Under the pieces are notes generated by a model that saw nothing but the letters and a program-made list of their open reading frames with translations, searched no databases and was not told the DNA's origin. Below, in pieces: positions 18,616 to 29,779 of a stretch of 33,168 bases of DNA. This DNA is from Chitinophagaceae bacterium (GTDB lineage: Bacteria > Bacteroidota > Bacteroidia > Chitinophagales > Chitinophagaceae): positions 1-33,168 of the forward strand of contig JAJTFY010000009.1 of NCBI GenBank assembly GCA_021299175.1, in the 5' to 3' direction. Within the stretch, counting starts at the first letter, position 1; each line of letters starts with the position of its first letter. Both the position numbers and the translations under genes were made by a program.

Positions 18616-21600
18616 TCACTTGATATCAAAGCTTTTAAGGGGCATATCGAAAACAACGGTAAGCCCCTTTTCATTTTTGAAATAGATAGAAGCATTGAGC
18701 ATGTCTGCTCTTTTCCTGATGTTGTTCATACCATTTCCTCCTCCCTTGATGGTTTGATTGGCGAGTGATTCAGGCATACCAATTCCATTATCTGAAATGA
18801 TAATCCTGAGATGATCATCCTGTACTATTTTAATGTCAATTTCTGATGTACCGGAGTATTTTATAGCATTGCTGATGACTTCCTTGACAATCATGAAAAT
18901 ATGACGCCTTGTCCGTCCACTGACAAATATTTCTGGGTAGGTTAATGGTTCACTGAACTCCAGCATGATTCCAGAAGCAGACAATCGGCTGGATACATAT
19001 TGCCTAAGATAAGACATCAGGCTAATCAAACTGTCATTGGTGATATTCAGTGCCCATATAATTTCATTCATGTCCTGGACCATTTTATCAGACGCCTCTC
19101 CAATTTTTTCAATCAGCATTTTCCTGGATTGATCAACTTCTTTATCCTTAAGCAAACTGGTCATCAAAGTGAGTGCTGTAAGATTTCCGCCTATATCGTC
19201 GTGCAAGTCCATTGCTATCCTAACCCGCTCCTGTTCCAATATTTGTTTTTTCTCCAATGCTTGTTTCTGTTTAGAAAGCTCCCTACTGAAGTACCTGTTC
19301 ACTGGAAAATAAAGCAGGATTAAGATTAGAATCAACAACAAAACCCTGAATAACCTGGTCTTGAAAAAGTTGGGTGAAACTTCAAGCTTTACCTTAAACT
19401 GCTCTGACATGATACCACTGCGCTTTCCCATGAGCTGGATGGTGATATCGTAATTACCCGCATCAAGATTAAATAAAGACAAAGTTTTCGATGCATTGCT
19501 GATGTTCCATTCTCCATCATCCTTCATTTTAAACCGCAATACAAAATCATTGTCGTTGGAAAAATTCAGTGTGGAGAATTCAAGATTCAAGCTCTCATTG
19601 TACTTTATCGTGAAGGTTGGATTATTTCTCAACAGATAGACAATTGAATCACTCAGTACCTTGCCATTTCTCGTGACTGCATACAGCATCAATTTCGGCT
19701 TGATGATGCTCTGTCTTAGATTCCCATAGAAAAATGAAACCACTCCTTTGGTAGTGGCCAAGAAGAATTCATTCTTTTCAATATCATGATCTACGCCAAT
19801 TTCAAATTCCTCGGATGGCAAACCGTCTTTTTTCAGAAATGTAGTGAAAGTCCCAGAAGGGATGTGCATGATTGACATACCGCGATTGGTCCCAATGAGA
19901 AGTTGATTATCCTTCATACCATGTATGGAAGTGATGGAATTTGAAATCAATCCATCTTTAATCGTAAATACTTTGAGTTTCTTTCGTTTAAAATCAAAGC
20001 AAAGTAATCCATCACCCTCTGAACCCACCCAAAGATATCCACCACTAAACTCAATGTCATAAACACTGAGCTTTGAAAAATCAAATTTTTCAATAAACAA
20101 TTGGTCTATATGAATGAATTCTTTTTCATCGTGAAATTTGATGGCAAATCCCCGATGATGACCAACTACAATATCACCCTCTTCGGAACTTCCAACAATA
20201 TCAAGGTGTTCAATTTTCTTCTTGGTGGAATCTTTTCCAAAATAAAGGTACTGCTGAACATCCCTTTTTATTGGATCATAACTTAGCAACCCGTTTTGAG
20301 GGGTTGCAAACCAAAAACTTCCATTTGCAGCGCTCGCAATTGAGTAAACCAAGGCATTCTCCAATATGGGACTTCCCTTTAATTCAATTGGCTTCAACAG
20401 GATATAATCAGTTGTTCGTTTTCTTAACTCAAGAACACCAACAGAAGTAGCAAGCCACCAGCGATTTGAGGAAAGTTGAAGAATACTATAATATTGAATT
20501 GCCTTAGGGTCAAGTTCAGGAGCAAATCTCATGGAAACAAAATCGTATGCAGATCGATTGAATATGGAGATTCCTCTGAATGCCACTGTAATGATATGAT
20601 TGGCTGAACTGGACAGGCCTACGTACCTTCCAAAAGATAACTGACCATTTAATTTGGCAATAGCCTTGTAAATATTAAACTGATTATAATCAGTATTGCA
20701 GTGATATAGCCCATATTCTCCCGCCAGCCAAATACCCCCATCTCTGTCCATCATGATATCCTTCCATATTACAATTCCTGGATCGAGTGGTGAAAGCCAT
20801 GATTCGTTGAGATCTTGCAAGGTTGATTCGCCTTCGTAATACAATTGAATCCCTTTGTTTTGGTTGGCAATCCACAAGATCCCACTTTTATCAACTGCAA
20901 GATCGGTAATGGGTGTAGCACTATTCGGTATTGCTGATTTTTTTAAGGTAGATTTCTGAGGATCTGGATGCAGCTGCAGGTCAAAAATCCCATTTGAACT
21001 GGCAATCAAGAACGACTTATCAGAGATCTCAACCACATCGTTGACATAACCCATGGGCATGCCATGATCCAGCTCTCTGAAAATCTTCTCATTTGGTTTT
21101 TTATAAAATATATACCCTGTGTAATCAATGGCCCATAAAATGCCTTTTGCATCTTCAGCAAAATCAACAATTTCCTTATCAGCATGAATTGATTCTACTT
21201 GAACTTTGATATACCGCTCAGCATATGGATCAAAATAACTAACCCCTGTTTCAGCTCCAATCCAGATTATTCCCTTTTGATCAATGTACAATGTATTGAT
21301 GTAACGATCTTCCAGTTGCTGATTGGCTGGAATCGGGAAGTTCCTGATCTTTAATGTTTTTAAATCAATACTTGAAAGTCCAAAATTTTCAGAGGCTACC
21401 CAAAGCATGCCGGTTCTATCCTCCTGTATCTTGTAAATTCGGGTACCGCCCAAACTTGAGGCATCCAATGGATCGTGCAAAAAATTCCTGAAATTTGTCC
21501 CATCGAACATGCTCAATCCAAACCTTGTTCCAGCCCATATGAAACCCCTGCTGTCCTGGTAGATACATTCAACGTCATTTCCAGGTAGCCCGTTGCTTGA

Positions 21601-21726
21601 ATTGAAATTTTGAAAATTGAGATTAAAATACTGGGCTTGTCCTGCTTGAAACATGAGCAAGAAAACCAGAACCGATATGCATCGAAGTGTCTTCAATAGA
21701 ATGAAATCAAAACAGTAAATTGTCAT
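18616..21726 (-). CDS. Two-component sensor histidine kinase with periplasmic beta-propeller and Y_Y_Y-like domains
   Basis: Propeller repeats ([16 protein letters not shown]), TM segment, HisKA_3-type DHp ([17 protein letters not shown]), HATPase. No receiver or DNA-binding domain. Confidence 0.9.
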   Translation of the reverse strand: MTIYCFDFILLKTLRCISVLVFLLMFQAGQAQYFNLNFQNFNSSNGLPGNDVECIYQDSRGFIWAGTRFGLSMFDGTNFRNFLHDPLDASSLGGTRIYKIQEDRTGMLWVASENFGLSSIDLKTLKIRNFPIPANQQLEDRYINTLYIDQKGIIWIGAETGVSYFDPYAERYIKVQVESIHADKEIVDFAEDAKGILWAIDYTGYIFYKKPNEKIFRELDHGMPMGYVNDVVEISDKSFLIASSNGIFDLQLHPDPQKSTLKKSAIPNSATPITDLAVDKSGILWIANQNKGIQLYYEGESTLQDLNESWLSPLDPGIVIWKDIMMDRDGGIWLAGEYGLYHCNTDYNQFNIYKAIAKLNGQLSFGRYVGLSSSANHIITVAFRGISIFNRSAYDFVSMRFAPELDPKAIQYYSILQLSSNRWWLATSVGVLELRKRTTDYILLKPIELKGSPILENALVYSIASAANGSFWFATPQNGLLSYDPIKRDVQQYLYFGKDSTKKKIEHLDIVGSSEEGDIVVGHHRGFAIKFHDEKEFIHIDQLFIEKFDFSKLSVYDIEFSGGYLWVGSEGDGLLCFDFKRKKLKVFTIKDGLISNSITSIHGMKDNQLLIGTNRGMSIMHIPSGTFTTFLKKDGLPSEEFEIGVDHDIEKNEFFLATTKGVVSFFYGNLRQSIIKPKLMLYAVTRNGKVLSDSIVYLLRNNPTFTIKYNESLNLEFSTLNFSNDNDFVLRFKMKDDGEWNISNASKTLSLFNLDAGNYDITIQLMGKRSGIMSEQFKVKLEVSPNFFKTRLFRVLLLILILILLYFPVNRYFSRELSKQKQALEKKQILEQERVRIAMDLHDDIGGNLTALTLMTSLLKDKEVDQSRKMLIEKIGEASDKMVQDMNEIIWALNITNDSLISLMSYLRQYVSSRLSASGIMLEFSEPLTYPEIFVSGRTRRHIFMIVKEVISNAIKYSGTSEIDIKIVQDDHLRIIISDNGIGMPESLANQTIKGGGNGMNNIRKRADMLNASIYFKNEKGLTVVFDMPLKSFDIK

Positions 21727-22732
21727 TTGGCCTCAGGGGAGTCCTTCCCAGGTGTTCATATGCCCGGCGGGTTACTTCCCTTCCGCGCAAGGTCCTTTGA
21801 AGAAATCCTTCCTGGATCAAAAACGGTTCATATACATCCTCAATGGTTCCAGCCTCTTCTCCAACTGCTGTGGCAATGGTTCCCAACCCAACAGGGCCAC
21901 CCTTGAACTTGTCAATGATGGTGGTCAGGATCCTGTTGTCCATTTCGTCAAGTCCGTGTTCATCAACATTGAGCGCCTTCAGGGCATGCTTGGTAATATC
22001 GAGGGTAATGACCCCATTGCCAAGCACTTGTGCAAAATCCCTGACCCTTTTGAGCAAGCCATTGGCAATCCTTGGGGTCGCCCTGCTCCTCCGGGAAATT
22101 TCCCCTGCAGAATCTGAGGTGATTTTGGTATTCAAAATGCCAGCAGACCTTGTGATGATTCTTTCCAGCACCTCATTGGAATAATATTCCAACCTAGATT
22201 TGATGGCGAACCGTGAAAGCAATGGGGCTGTCAGCAATCCACTTCTGGTTGTAGCACCAATCAATGTAAAAGGATTCAAATTGATTTGGATGGTCTTGGC
22301 ACTGGGGCCGCTGTCGATCATGATGTCAATTTTGTAGTCCTCCATGGCAGAGTAGAGGTATTCTTCTACCACATTGCTCAACCGGTGGATCTCATCAATA
22401 AACAACACATCATTGGTTTCGAGACTGGTGAGAAGGCCCGCCAGGTCTGCCGGCTTTTCAATCACCGGACCAGATGTTTCCTTGATATTGACGCCCATTT
22501 CCCTTGCCACAATCCTGGACAATGTTGTTTTCCCCAATCCAGGCGGTCCATGGAACAAAACATGATCCAGTGATTCAGATCGCATTTGTGCGGCCTTGAT
22601 AAAAATCTTGAGGTTATCAATGATCCCGGGCTGACCGGAAAAATCTTCCAGGCTGGAGGGACGAATGGTATTTTCGTATTCCGCATCTGTAGAAATGGAA
22701 GATTTGCCAACAGGGTCTAAATGTGGGTTCAT
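21707..22732 (-). CDS. ruvB: Holliday junction branch migration helicase RuvB
   Basis: [40 protein letters not shown]. Start at MNPHLDP is more likely than 22771. Confidence 0.93.
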   Translation of the reverse strand: MNPHLDPVGKSSISTDAEYENTIRPSSLEDFSGQPGIIDNLKIFIKAAQMRSESLDHVLFHGPPGLGKTTLSRIVAREMGVNIKETSGPVIEKPADLAGLLTSLETNDVLFIDEIHRLSNVVEEYLYSAMEDYKIDIMIDSGPSAKTIQINLNPFTLIGATTRSGLLTAPLLSRFAIKSRLEYYSNEVLERIITRSAGILNTKITSDSAGEISRRSRATPRIANGLLKRVRDFAQVLGNGVITLDITKHALKALNVDEHGLDEMDNRILTTIIDKFKGGPVGLGTIATAVGEEAGTIEDVYEPFLIQEGFLQRTLRGREVTRRAYEHLGRTPLRPNDNLLF

Positions 22733-22821
22733 GCCTTGTGAAATTACACCAATAGAACGGAAGGACAGCAAAATATTCAGTGAAGGATTGACTTTGCAAA
22801 AACCCTAAATGCTTCATTTTG

Positions 22822-25599
22822 CTAGCCCAGGACTACATTGATCATTTTGTTTTTTACGTATATTATTTTTTTAGGTGGCTTCCCTTCCAACCATTTCATG
22901 ACGATAGGATCCACCAAAACCAATGCCTCCACATCTGCCTGTGAAGCATTGATGTCTAAATTCAATGTAGTCCTTGTTTTGCCGTTGATGGCTACAGGAT
23001 ATTCTTTGGAGGTTTCAACAAGGTATTTTTCTTCAATGGCCGGATAGCTTGCATCCAGCACTGATCCTGGTTGACCCATCAGGGTCCATAATTCCTCTGC
23101 AATGTGTGGGGCATAGGGTGCTAGAACAACCAGGAATTTGGCGAGCAGGTCTTTGGAGTGACAGTTCAAATCAGTTAAATCATTGACACCAATCATGAAA
23201 CTGCTCACTGCAGTATTGAAAGAAAAACGTGCAGTGTCTTCTTCCACTTTCTTCATCATCTTGTAAAACGCCTTCCATGCCGCATCTGAAGCAGTCGCAT
23301 CAGTAAATACAGCACCTTTTTCCACATCAAAAAACAGGCGCCACAATTTTTTCATGAAGCGATGGACTCCTTCAATCCCTTTGGTATCCCAGGGCTTGTC
23401 CTGTTCTACAGGACCAAGGAACATTTCATACATCCTGAAGGTATCAGCTCCATACCGTTCGACAATGTCATCTGGATTGACAACGTTGAAATAGCGTTTG
23501 CTCATTTTTTCGAGTCGGCTTCCACATTTATAAACACCATCCTCTGTGATAAACGTTGCCTCAGCAAAATCAGGCTTCCATCGCCTGAAGGCTTCCATAT
23601 CAAGATCCAATCCGTCTACCATGCTTACATCCACGTGCAATTCATCAGTCTCGTGCTGATCTTTGAGGCCTGCTGAAATAAATTGTTTTGTACCCCTGAT
23701 CCTGTAAACCAACCTGGAGTCTCCTCCGATCTTGCCCTGGTTCACAAGACGCTTGAAGGGTTCATCAAAACCAATATAGCCCAGGTCAAACAAGGCCTTG
23801 GTCCACATCCTGCTGTACAGCAAATGCCCCACAGCATGTTCAGTTCCTCCAATGTAGAGATCTACCTGCCCCCAATAATCACTGGCTTCCCTGCTGCAGA
23901 ATACATCGGTATTTTTAGGATCCATGTAGCGTAAAAAATACCAGCTGCTCCCTGCATAGCCAGGCATGGTATTGACCTCCCTTGTGCCGCCATCAAATGC
24001 AGCCCATTCAGGAAGATTGGCCAGCGGTCCCTGCGCATCAGGACCAGGCCTCAAGTCTGTCATTGGAGGAAGCACTACAGGCAAATCAGACGAAGACAGC
24101 GGAACGGCCACTTCATCTTTCCAAACAATGGGAAATGGCTCTCCCCAATAGCGCTGGCGGCTGAAAGCAGCATCCCGCATTTTGTAATTGGTATGGCGTT
24201 TGCCAATCCCCAAAGCCTCTAATTTATCCAATGCCACAGCAATGGCATCAGACATGAGCAAACCATTGAGGAATCCACTGTTTTCAAGCCTGGCTTCTTT
24301 GGTGGGGTTGGCCTCAGTGCCATCATAAAAAGATCCAATAATATTGGTGATGGGAATATTGAAATGGTTGGCAAACTTGAAATCCCGCTCATCGCCGCAG
24401 GGAACAGCCATGATGGCACCGGTTCCATATCCTGCCAGCACATATTCACTGATCCACACTGGAATTTTCCGGTCCTCAAATGGATGCTTGCAGTAAGTGC
24501 CACTGAAAACACCTGTTATCTTTTTCTCCGCCATTCGCTCTCGCTCACTCCGGCTGTTGACATATTCAATGTAACTGGCAACCGCAGTGGATTGTTCTGC
24601 TGTTGTGATAGAGGCTACCAGCTCATGCTCCGGAGCAATGACCATAAAATCGATGCCAAAAATGGTATCGGGCCGGGTGGTATAGACCTTGAGCTTGGGA
24701 GCTTCGGCGGCTGTATCGACAAGGTCAAGTTCGAAATCAATCTCTGCGCCAAAACTTTTTCCGATCCAGTTGGACTGCATGTCTTTCATGCTTTCACTGA
24801 AGTCTACAGTTTGTAGTCCTGCCAGCAGCCGTTCGGCATATTCTGTGATCCTGAGATACCATTGCCGCAACTTCTTTTTTACAACTGGATGCCCACCCCT
24901 TTCGCTCACCCCATTGATCACCTCATCATTGGCGAGTACCGTCCCCAGGGCCTCACACCAGTTCACTTCACCAATCCCACAAAAAGCAAGGCGATAGTGC
25001 ATAAGGATTTCAGCCTTTCTTTTGTCAGTAAATGACAACCATGCTGCTGCTGTAAAGGAAAGATTCTTCTCGCCAGGGCAAGGATGGGAGGCATTGCCTT
25101 CCGCTTCAAAACTGGCAATCAATTCACTGATCCTTCTGGCCTTCTGCTGCTTGCGATCCATCCAGCTGTCAAACAACTGCAGAAATATCCACTGCGTCCA
25201 TTTGTAGTATTCCTGATCAGAAGTCCGCACCTCACGATCCCAATCGTAACAGAAGCCAATCTTATCGAGCTGAGACCTGAAAGTGGCAATATTCTGATTG
25301 GTTGAAACAGCGGGTGGAATCCCGTGTTCAATGGCGTATTGTTCTGCGGGAAGACCGAAAGAATCATATCCCATCGGATGCAAAACGTTGAAACCCTTCA
25401 ACCGCTTGTAACGGCTGAAGACATCGCTGGCAATATACCCCAGAGGATGACCCACATGAAGCCCAGCACCGCTCGGATAAGGAAACATGTCCAGTACATA
25501 ATATTTTGGCTTTGTACTGTCATTGGACACCTTGTACGCATTGGTTGCTTTCCAATTCTCCTGCCATTTCCTTTCAATATTCCTGAATGCGTATTCCAT
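22822..25599 (-). CDS. leuS: Leucyl-tRNA synthetase
   Basis: MFPYPSGAGLHVGHPLGY and KMSKR signatures; full length 925 aa. Confidence 0.95.
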   Translation of the reverse strand: MEYAFRNIERKWQENWKATNAYKVSNDSTKPKYYVLDMFPYPSGAGLHVGHPLGYIASDVFSRYKRLKGFNVLHPMGYDSFGLPAEQYAIEHGIPPAVSTNQNIATFRSQLDKIGFCYDWDREVRTSDQEYYKWTQWIFLQLFDSWMDRKQQKARRISELIASFEAEGNASHPCPGEKNLSFTAAAWLSFTDKRKAEILMHYRLAFCGIGEVNWCEALGTVLANDEVINGVSERGGHPVVKKKLRQWYLRITEYAERLLAGLQTVDFSESMKDMQSNWIGKSFGAEIDFELDLVDTAAEAPKLKVYTTRPDTIFGIDFMVIAPEHELVASITTAEQSTAVASYIEYVNSRSERERMAEKKITGVFSGTYCKHPFEDRKIPVWISEYVLAGYGTGAIMAVPCGDERDFKFANHFNIPITNIIGSFYDGTEANPTKEARLENSGFLNGLLMSDAIAVALDKLEALGIGKRHTNYKMRDAAFSRQRYWGEPFPIVWKDEVAVPLSSSDLPVVLPPMTDLRPGPDAQGPLANLPEWAAFDGGTREVNTMPGYAGSSWYFLRYMDPKNTDVFCSREASDYWGQVDLYIGGTEHAVGHLLYSRMWTKALFDLGYIGFDEPFKRLVNQGKIGGDSRLVYRIRGTKQFISAGLKDQHETDELHVDVSMVDGLDLDMEAFRRWKPDFAEATFITEDGVYKCGSRLEKMSKRYFNVVNPDDIVERYGADTFRMYEMFLGPVEQDKPWDTKGIEGVHRFMKKLWRLFFDVEKGAVFTDATASDAAWKAFYKMMKKVEEDTARFSFNTAVSSFMIGVNDLTDLNCHSKDLLAKFLVVLAPYAPHIAEELWTLMGQPGSVLDASYPAIEEKYLVETSKEYPVAINGKTRTTLNLDINASQADVEALVLVDPIVMKWLEGKPPKKIIYVKNKMINVVLG

Positions 25600-25651
25600 T
25601 TCTGTTGCTTTAAGCGGGCGTGTAAAAAATTAACCTTTCCTCTAGGAACCG

Positions 25652-25659
25652 CAAAAATA
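25652..25659 (-). promoter_or_regulatory. Bacteroidota -7 box for leuS
   Basis: Reverse complement TATTTTTG matches TAnnTTTG. Confidence 0.45.
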
Positions 25660-25679
25660 CACAAACGCTTTAAAATTGC

Positions 25680-25687
25680 TATTTTTG
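25680..25687 (+). promoter_or_regulatory. Bacteroidota -7 box for ftsX operon
   Basis: TATTTTTG matches TAnnTTTG; ATG at 25732. Confidence 0.45.
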
Positions 25688-25731
25688 ACATCGTTACAGT
25701 GGGTAATTGAGGAACAAAATCCAAACCGAAC

Positions 25732-26607
25732 ATGACAGCAAAGAGCAATGCATCAATGAAACGCAGCAAACCATCCTATTTTATGGCCATTTTGGGGGTT
25801 GCCCTTGTGTTATTCATCCTTGGAATGCTGGGATGGTTGGTCATTAACGCAAGCAAATTAGAAAGCTATTTTAAAGGCAGTGTTCAGGTCAATGCCTTTG
25901 TGAGGGATGGTAGTCCTGATCGCGAAATAGAATTGGTAAGAAAATCGATTGAAAGCAAGCCATATGCCCGCAATGTGGAGTTTGTAACCAAAGAAACGGC
26001 AAGAGCAAAATTCATCGGAGACGGCAATGATGACTGGAACAAGGTCCTGGATTACAATCCTCTTCCAGCAAGCATCGACTTTTACCTGGAACCTGCATAC
26101 GTGAACAAGGATAGCTTGAAAAATATCACCAAAGAGATCACTAAAAACTTCATCATCAGTGAAGTCAAGTATCCTGATGCCGTCGTGAGCAACCTGAACA
26201 ATATTGTCAAAAAAACAGGATATTTTTTACTTGCTCTTGCAGGGGTACTGGCACTGATTGTGATCATCCTGATTGACAATACCATCAAATTGGCCATGTT
26301 CTCCAACCGTTTCCTGATCAAGACCATGCAAATGGTTGGTGCCACAAGGTGGTTCATCTCAAAGCCATTTGACACCAAGGCCATCCTTAACGGATTGGCA
26401 AGCGCCATCATTGCCATCGCTGCACTTGTATTGATCATTTATGGCGTTGAAAACTGGTGGTTACCCGAAATCAAGGCCTTGAGAGACAATGCCATGCTGG
26501 CATTGCTGTTCTCAGGGCTTATCATTATTGGAATTAGCATTACCTTCATCAGTACCCACAGGAGTGTGATGAAGTACCTCAAAATGAAACTGGACGATTT
26601 ATATTGA
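25732..26607 (+). CDS. ftsX: Cell division protein FtsX-like permease
   Basis: 291 aa, four TM segments, VQVNAFVRDG extracellular domain and KTMQMVGATRWFISKPF motif. Confidence 0.87.
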   Translation: MTAKSNASMKRSKPSYFMAILGVALVLFILGMLGWLVINASKLESYFKGSVQVNAFVRDGSPDREIELVRKSIESKPYARNVEFVTKETARAKFIGDGNDDWNKVLDYNPLPASIDFYLEPAYVNKDSLKNITKEITKNFIISEVKYPDAVVSNLNNIVKKTGYFLLALAGVLALIVIILIDNTIKLAMFSNRFLIKTMQMVGATRWFISKPFDTKAILNGLASAIIAIAALVLIIYGVENWWLPEIKALRDNAMLALLFSGLIIIGISITFISTHRSVMKYLKMKLDDLY

Positions 26608-26620
26608 CAAACAACAATAC

Positions 26621-26854
26621 ATGGAAACGAAGAACAACAAAATTTTTGGAAAGGATAACCTACAATGGATGCTGATCGGGCTTGTAGTAATAGCATTGGG
26701 ACTGGTCTTGATGGCTGGCGGAAAGGGAGAAGATCCCAATGTATTTGCTGAAAATGAGGTCTACAGCATGAAGCGCATCACCCTGGCGCCACTCATGATT
26801 GTTGCAGGATTGCTCATTGAGGTATATGCCATCATGAGAAAATCCAAGTCTTAG
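26621..26854 (+). CDS. DUF3098-type small membrane protein
   Basis: 77 aa, two TM segments, downstream of ftsX, GLVLMAGG pattern. Confidence 0.75.
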   Translation: METKNNKIFGKDNLQWMLIGLVVIALGLVLMAGGKGEDPNVFAENEVYSMKRITLAPLMIVAGLLIEVYAIMRKSKS

Positions 26855-26878
26855 TTTTCTCCATTTTATCCCTCTTTC

Positions 26879-27673
26879 ATGAATACATTCCAGGCCATTA
26901 TGTTGGCCATCATCGAAGGCATTACAGAATTTCTTCCCGTGTCTTCAACAGGCCATATGGTCATTGCCTCTGCTTTTTTCAACATTGGAGATGACCCATT
27001 TACAAAGTTATTTGAGGTGGTAATACAGTTCGGGGCCATTCTTTCTGTTGTCGTTTTGTATTGGAAGAAGTTCATGGACTTTAAACGATTCAGTTTTTAT
27101 TTCAAGCTCTTCGTTGCCATCCTTCCTGCCCTGGCATTTGGAGCATTGTTCAAGAAACATATAGAAGCTGTGCTGGAAAAGCCCCTTTTTATCTCCATTG
27201 TGCTGTTTGCAGGAGGAGTCATTCTGCTGTATGTAGACAAATGGTTCAAACAGGGGAGCATTGAAAAAGAAGAAGAAATCACTTATAAAAAAGCATTGTT
27301 CATTGGTATGTACCAAGTGCTGGCCGTCCTGTTTCCTGGGCTCAGCCGCAGCGCTGCGACCATTATCGGCGGAATGCAACAAAAGCTCACCCGCTCATTG
27401 GCCGCAGACTTCTCCTTCTTCCTTGCTGTACCAACCATGGCAGCCGCTACGCTGAAAAGCCTGTATGACATTTGGAAAGATGAGCCTGCATTGCTGAATA
27501 CACAGGGGATCAATTTCCTACTGCTTGGAAGCAGCATCGCATTTGTTGTGGCCCTGCTTGCCATCCGGTTTTTTATTCGCTTTCTTCAGCAAAATGGTTT
27601 CAGGATCTTTGGATGGTACAGAATTGTGCTTGGCGCTGTCTTGATATTGCTTATCTTAACGGACAAGCTTTAG
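26879..27673 (+). CDS. uppP: Undecaprenyl-diphosphatase
   Basis: [18 protein letters not shown] and [14 protein letters not shown] motifs. Confidence 0.92.
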   Translation: MNTFQAIMLAIIEGITEFLPVSSTGHMVIASAFFNIGDDPFTKLFEVVIQFGAILSVVVLYWKKFMDFKRFSFYFKLFVAILPALAFGALFKKHIEAVLEKPLFISIVLFAGGVILLYVDKWFKQGSIEKEEEITYKKALFIGMYQVLAVLFPGLSRSAATIIGGMQQKLTRSLAADFSFFLAVPTMAAATLKSLYDIWKDEPALLNTQGINFLLLGSSIAFVVALLAIRFFIRFLQQNGFRIFGWYRIVLGAVLILLILTDKL

Positions 27674-27676
27674 ACA

Positions 27677-29008
27677 ATGCATACCAATAGGAAGAAAATT
27701 CAAAACGCCTGGGCCATGTATGACTGGGCGAATAGTACGTACAACCTGGTCATCACTTCCACTATTTTCCCTGCTTATTATGTGGCAGTCACCAGCAACA
27801 AAAACCCAGAGGAGCTTTCTTATGTCAGTTTCTTCGGCATCCGCATCATCAATACTGCATTGCAAAATTATGCACTGGCCATTGTTTTTTTCCTGGTAGC
27901 CCTGATGTCTCCCATCATGTCTTCGATTGCTGATTACAGGGGGAATAAAAAAGCCTTCATGCGTGTATTCACCATGATTGGATCATTGTCCTGTGGCGCA
28001 TTGTTTTTTTTCACTCCAGACAAGATAGAATACGGCATCATCTTTTTTTCACTTGCCGCGCTGGGTTTCTGGAACAGCCTGGTTTTTTACAACTCTTATC
28101 TTCCTGATATTGCAAGCCCTGACGAACGGGATGGTGTGAGTGCAAAGGGATTTGCCATGGGATACATTGGCAGTGTTTTGTTGCAGTTGATCTGCTTTGT
28201 CATCATCTTAAAGCCGGAATTGTTTGGATTGGAATCTGGAGATAAAACATTGGGACCAAGGATTTCATTCTTGCTGGTTGGACTTTGGTGGTTTGGGTTT
28301 TCACAGATCCCATTCCGTGTGCTGCCGGCCAATACCATCAGCAACAAAAAACTCAAGAAGCATATCCTCATCAATGGATTTCATGAGCTCAAGCTGGTTT
28401 GGAACCAGGTGAAGCAAATCCCAGCCCTGAAACGTTATCTGGCTGCTTTTTTCTTTCTCAGCGTTGGGGTGCAGACTGTTATGCTTGTGGCTGCAGGGTA
28501 CAGCAAAAAACATATTTTTCCCAAGCCAGAAGATGAGCCCAAACTGATCCTTACCATTTTGCTCATTCAGATTGTAGCCATCTTTGGTGCCATCACCCTG
28601 AGCAGGTTGTCAAAAAAGATTGGCAATATCCCTACCATGTTGGTTGGCATTGTTATATGGGTAGCCATTTGCATTTGGGGCTATTTCATCACCTCCCAGA
28701 CTGAATTTTATATACTGGCCGCCTGTGTGGGGTTGGTCATGGGAGGCATCCAGTCCATTGGCAGAAGCACCTACTCGAAACTCTTGCCCGCAACCACAGA
28801 TACCACTTCATTTTTCAGTTTCTATGACGTTACTGAAAAGATTGCATTGACCCTCGGACTCTTCCTGTTTGCATACAATGAAGAACTCACCGGGAGCATG
28901 AGGAATTCTATCCTTATACTCATGGTATTCTTCATCATCAGTTTTTTCGCCTTGCTCTACACCAAGGCGGTCATCACAAGAGAAAAATATGCAAGTCTAT
29001 TCCATTGA
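27677..29008 (+). CDS. MFS transporter, UMF1/Atg22-like
   Basis: AWAMYDWANSTYNLVITSTIFPAYY and about 12 TM segments. Confidence 0.85.
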   Translation: MHTNRKKIQNAWAMYDWANSTYNLVITSTIFPAYYVAVTSNKNPEELSYVSFFGIRIINTALQNYALAIVFFLVALMSPIMSSIADYRGNKKAFMRVFTMIGSLSCGALFFFTPDKIEYGIIFFSLAALGFWNSLVFYNSYLPDIASPDERDGVSAKGFAMGYIGSVLLQLICFVIILKPELFGLESGDKTLGPRISFLLVGLWWFGFSQIPFRVLPANTISNKKLKKHILINGFHELKLVWNQVKQIPALKRYLAAFFFLSVGVQTVMLVAAGYSKKHIFPKPEDEPKLILTILLIQIVAIFGAITLSRLSKKIGNIPTMLVGIVIWVAICIWGYFITSQTEFYILAACVGLVMGGIQSIGRSTYSKLLPATTDTTSFFSFYDVTEKIALTLGLFLFAYNEELTGSMRNSILILMVFFIISFFALLYTKAVITREKYASLFH

Positions 29009-29720
29009 TACCGGGCTCTTCAAATTGGATGGTGGTGCCATGTTTGGTGTTGTCCCAAAAACACTTTGGCAAAAGTCAATACCTGCAGATGAAAACAACC
29101 GCTGCACCTTTGCCATGCGCTGTTTGCTTGTAGTCGATGGTGAGAGAAAAATCCTCGTTGATACCGGAATGGGAAACAAACAATCAGAAAAGTTTTTCAG
29201 CCACTATTTCCCACACGGAAATGACAGTTTGCTGGGGTCACTCCACAGGTTGGGATTTCAACCAGAAGACATTACTGATGTTTTGTTGACACACCTTCAT
29301 TTTGACCATTGCGGGGGCGCTGTTTCTATGATCAATGACAAACTTGAGTTGACATTTCCCAATGCCCACTACTGGAGCAGTGAAGCACACTGGCAATGGG
29401 CCACCAAACCCAACGCCAGGGAAAAAGCATCTTTTCTAAAAGAAAACATGCTGCCCATTTTTGAAAAAGGACGGCTCCGTTTTGTAGAAGAAAAAAAAGG
29501 GGAGAAAACTTTTTTTAGTCCCAACATTGATATCATGTTCAGCAATGGGCATACCCGTTCCATGATGCTTCCCCTAATCAACATCAATGGAAAAACACTG
29601 GCCTATGTAGCCGACCTCATTCCCACCGCAGCACATATTCCACTGCCCTATATTGCGGGTTACGATATGTACCCAATGACCAGTTTAGAAGTGACGCCAC
29701 AACGATTTGCTGTACAGTAG
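28989..29720 (+). CDS. MBL-fold metallohydrolase with apparently frameshifted C-terminus
   Basis: HLHFDHCGG motif; homologous-looking C-terminal coding resumes in another frame at 29693-29779 (DATTICCTVEKTEKGFRKKETVQLEDLI*). Confidence 0.8.
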   Translation: MQVYSIDTGLFKLDGGAMFGVVPKTLWQKSIPADENNRCTFAMRCLLVVDGERKILVDTGMGNKQSEKFFSHYFPHGNDSLLGSLHRLGFQPEDITDVLLTHLHFDHCGGAVSMINDKLELTFPNAHYWSSEAHWQWATKPNAREKASFLKENMLPIFEKGRLRFVEEKKGEKTFFSPNIDIMFSNGHTRSMMLPLININGKTLAYVADLIPTAAHIPLPYIAGYDMYPMTSLEVTPQRFAVQ

Positions 29721-29779
29721 AAAAAACCGAAAAAGGTTTCAGGAAAAAAGAAACTGTTCAGTTGGAAGACCTGATCTGA

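Noticed and set aside
24219-25367. Extra segment in LeuRS near MDRKQQKARRISELIASFEAEGN
   Set aside because: Seems consistent with normal Bacteroidota LeuRS length; not clearly unusual.
29489-29498. A8 run in the MBL gene, and other A8 runs in gltX, recQ and ald
   Set aside because: Shorter than the dnaX A10 and without a comparable biological precedent at those genes; likely lysine codon usage.
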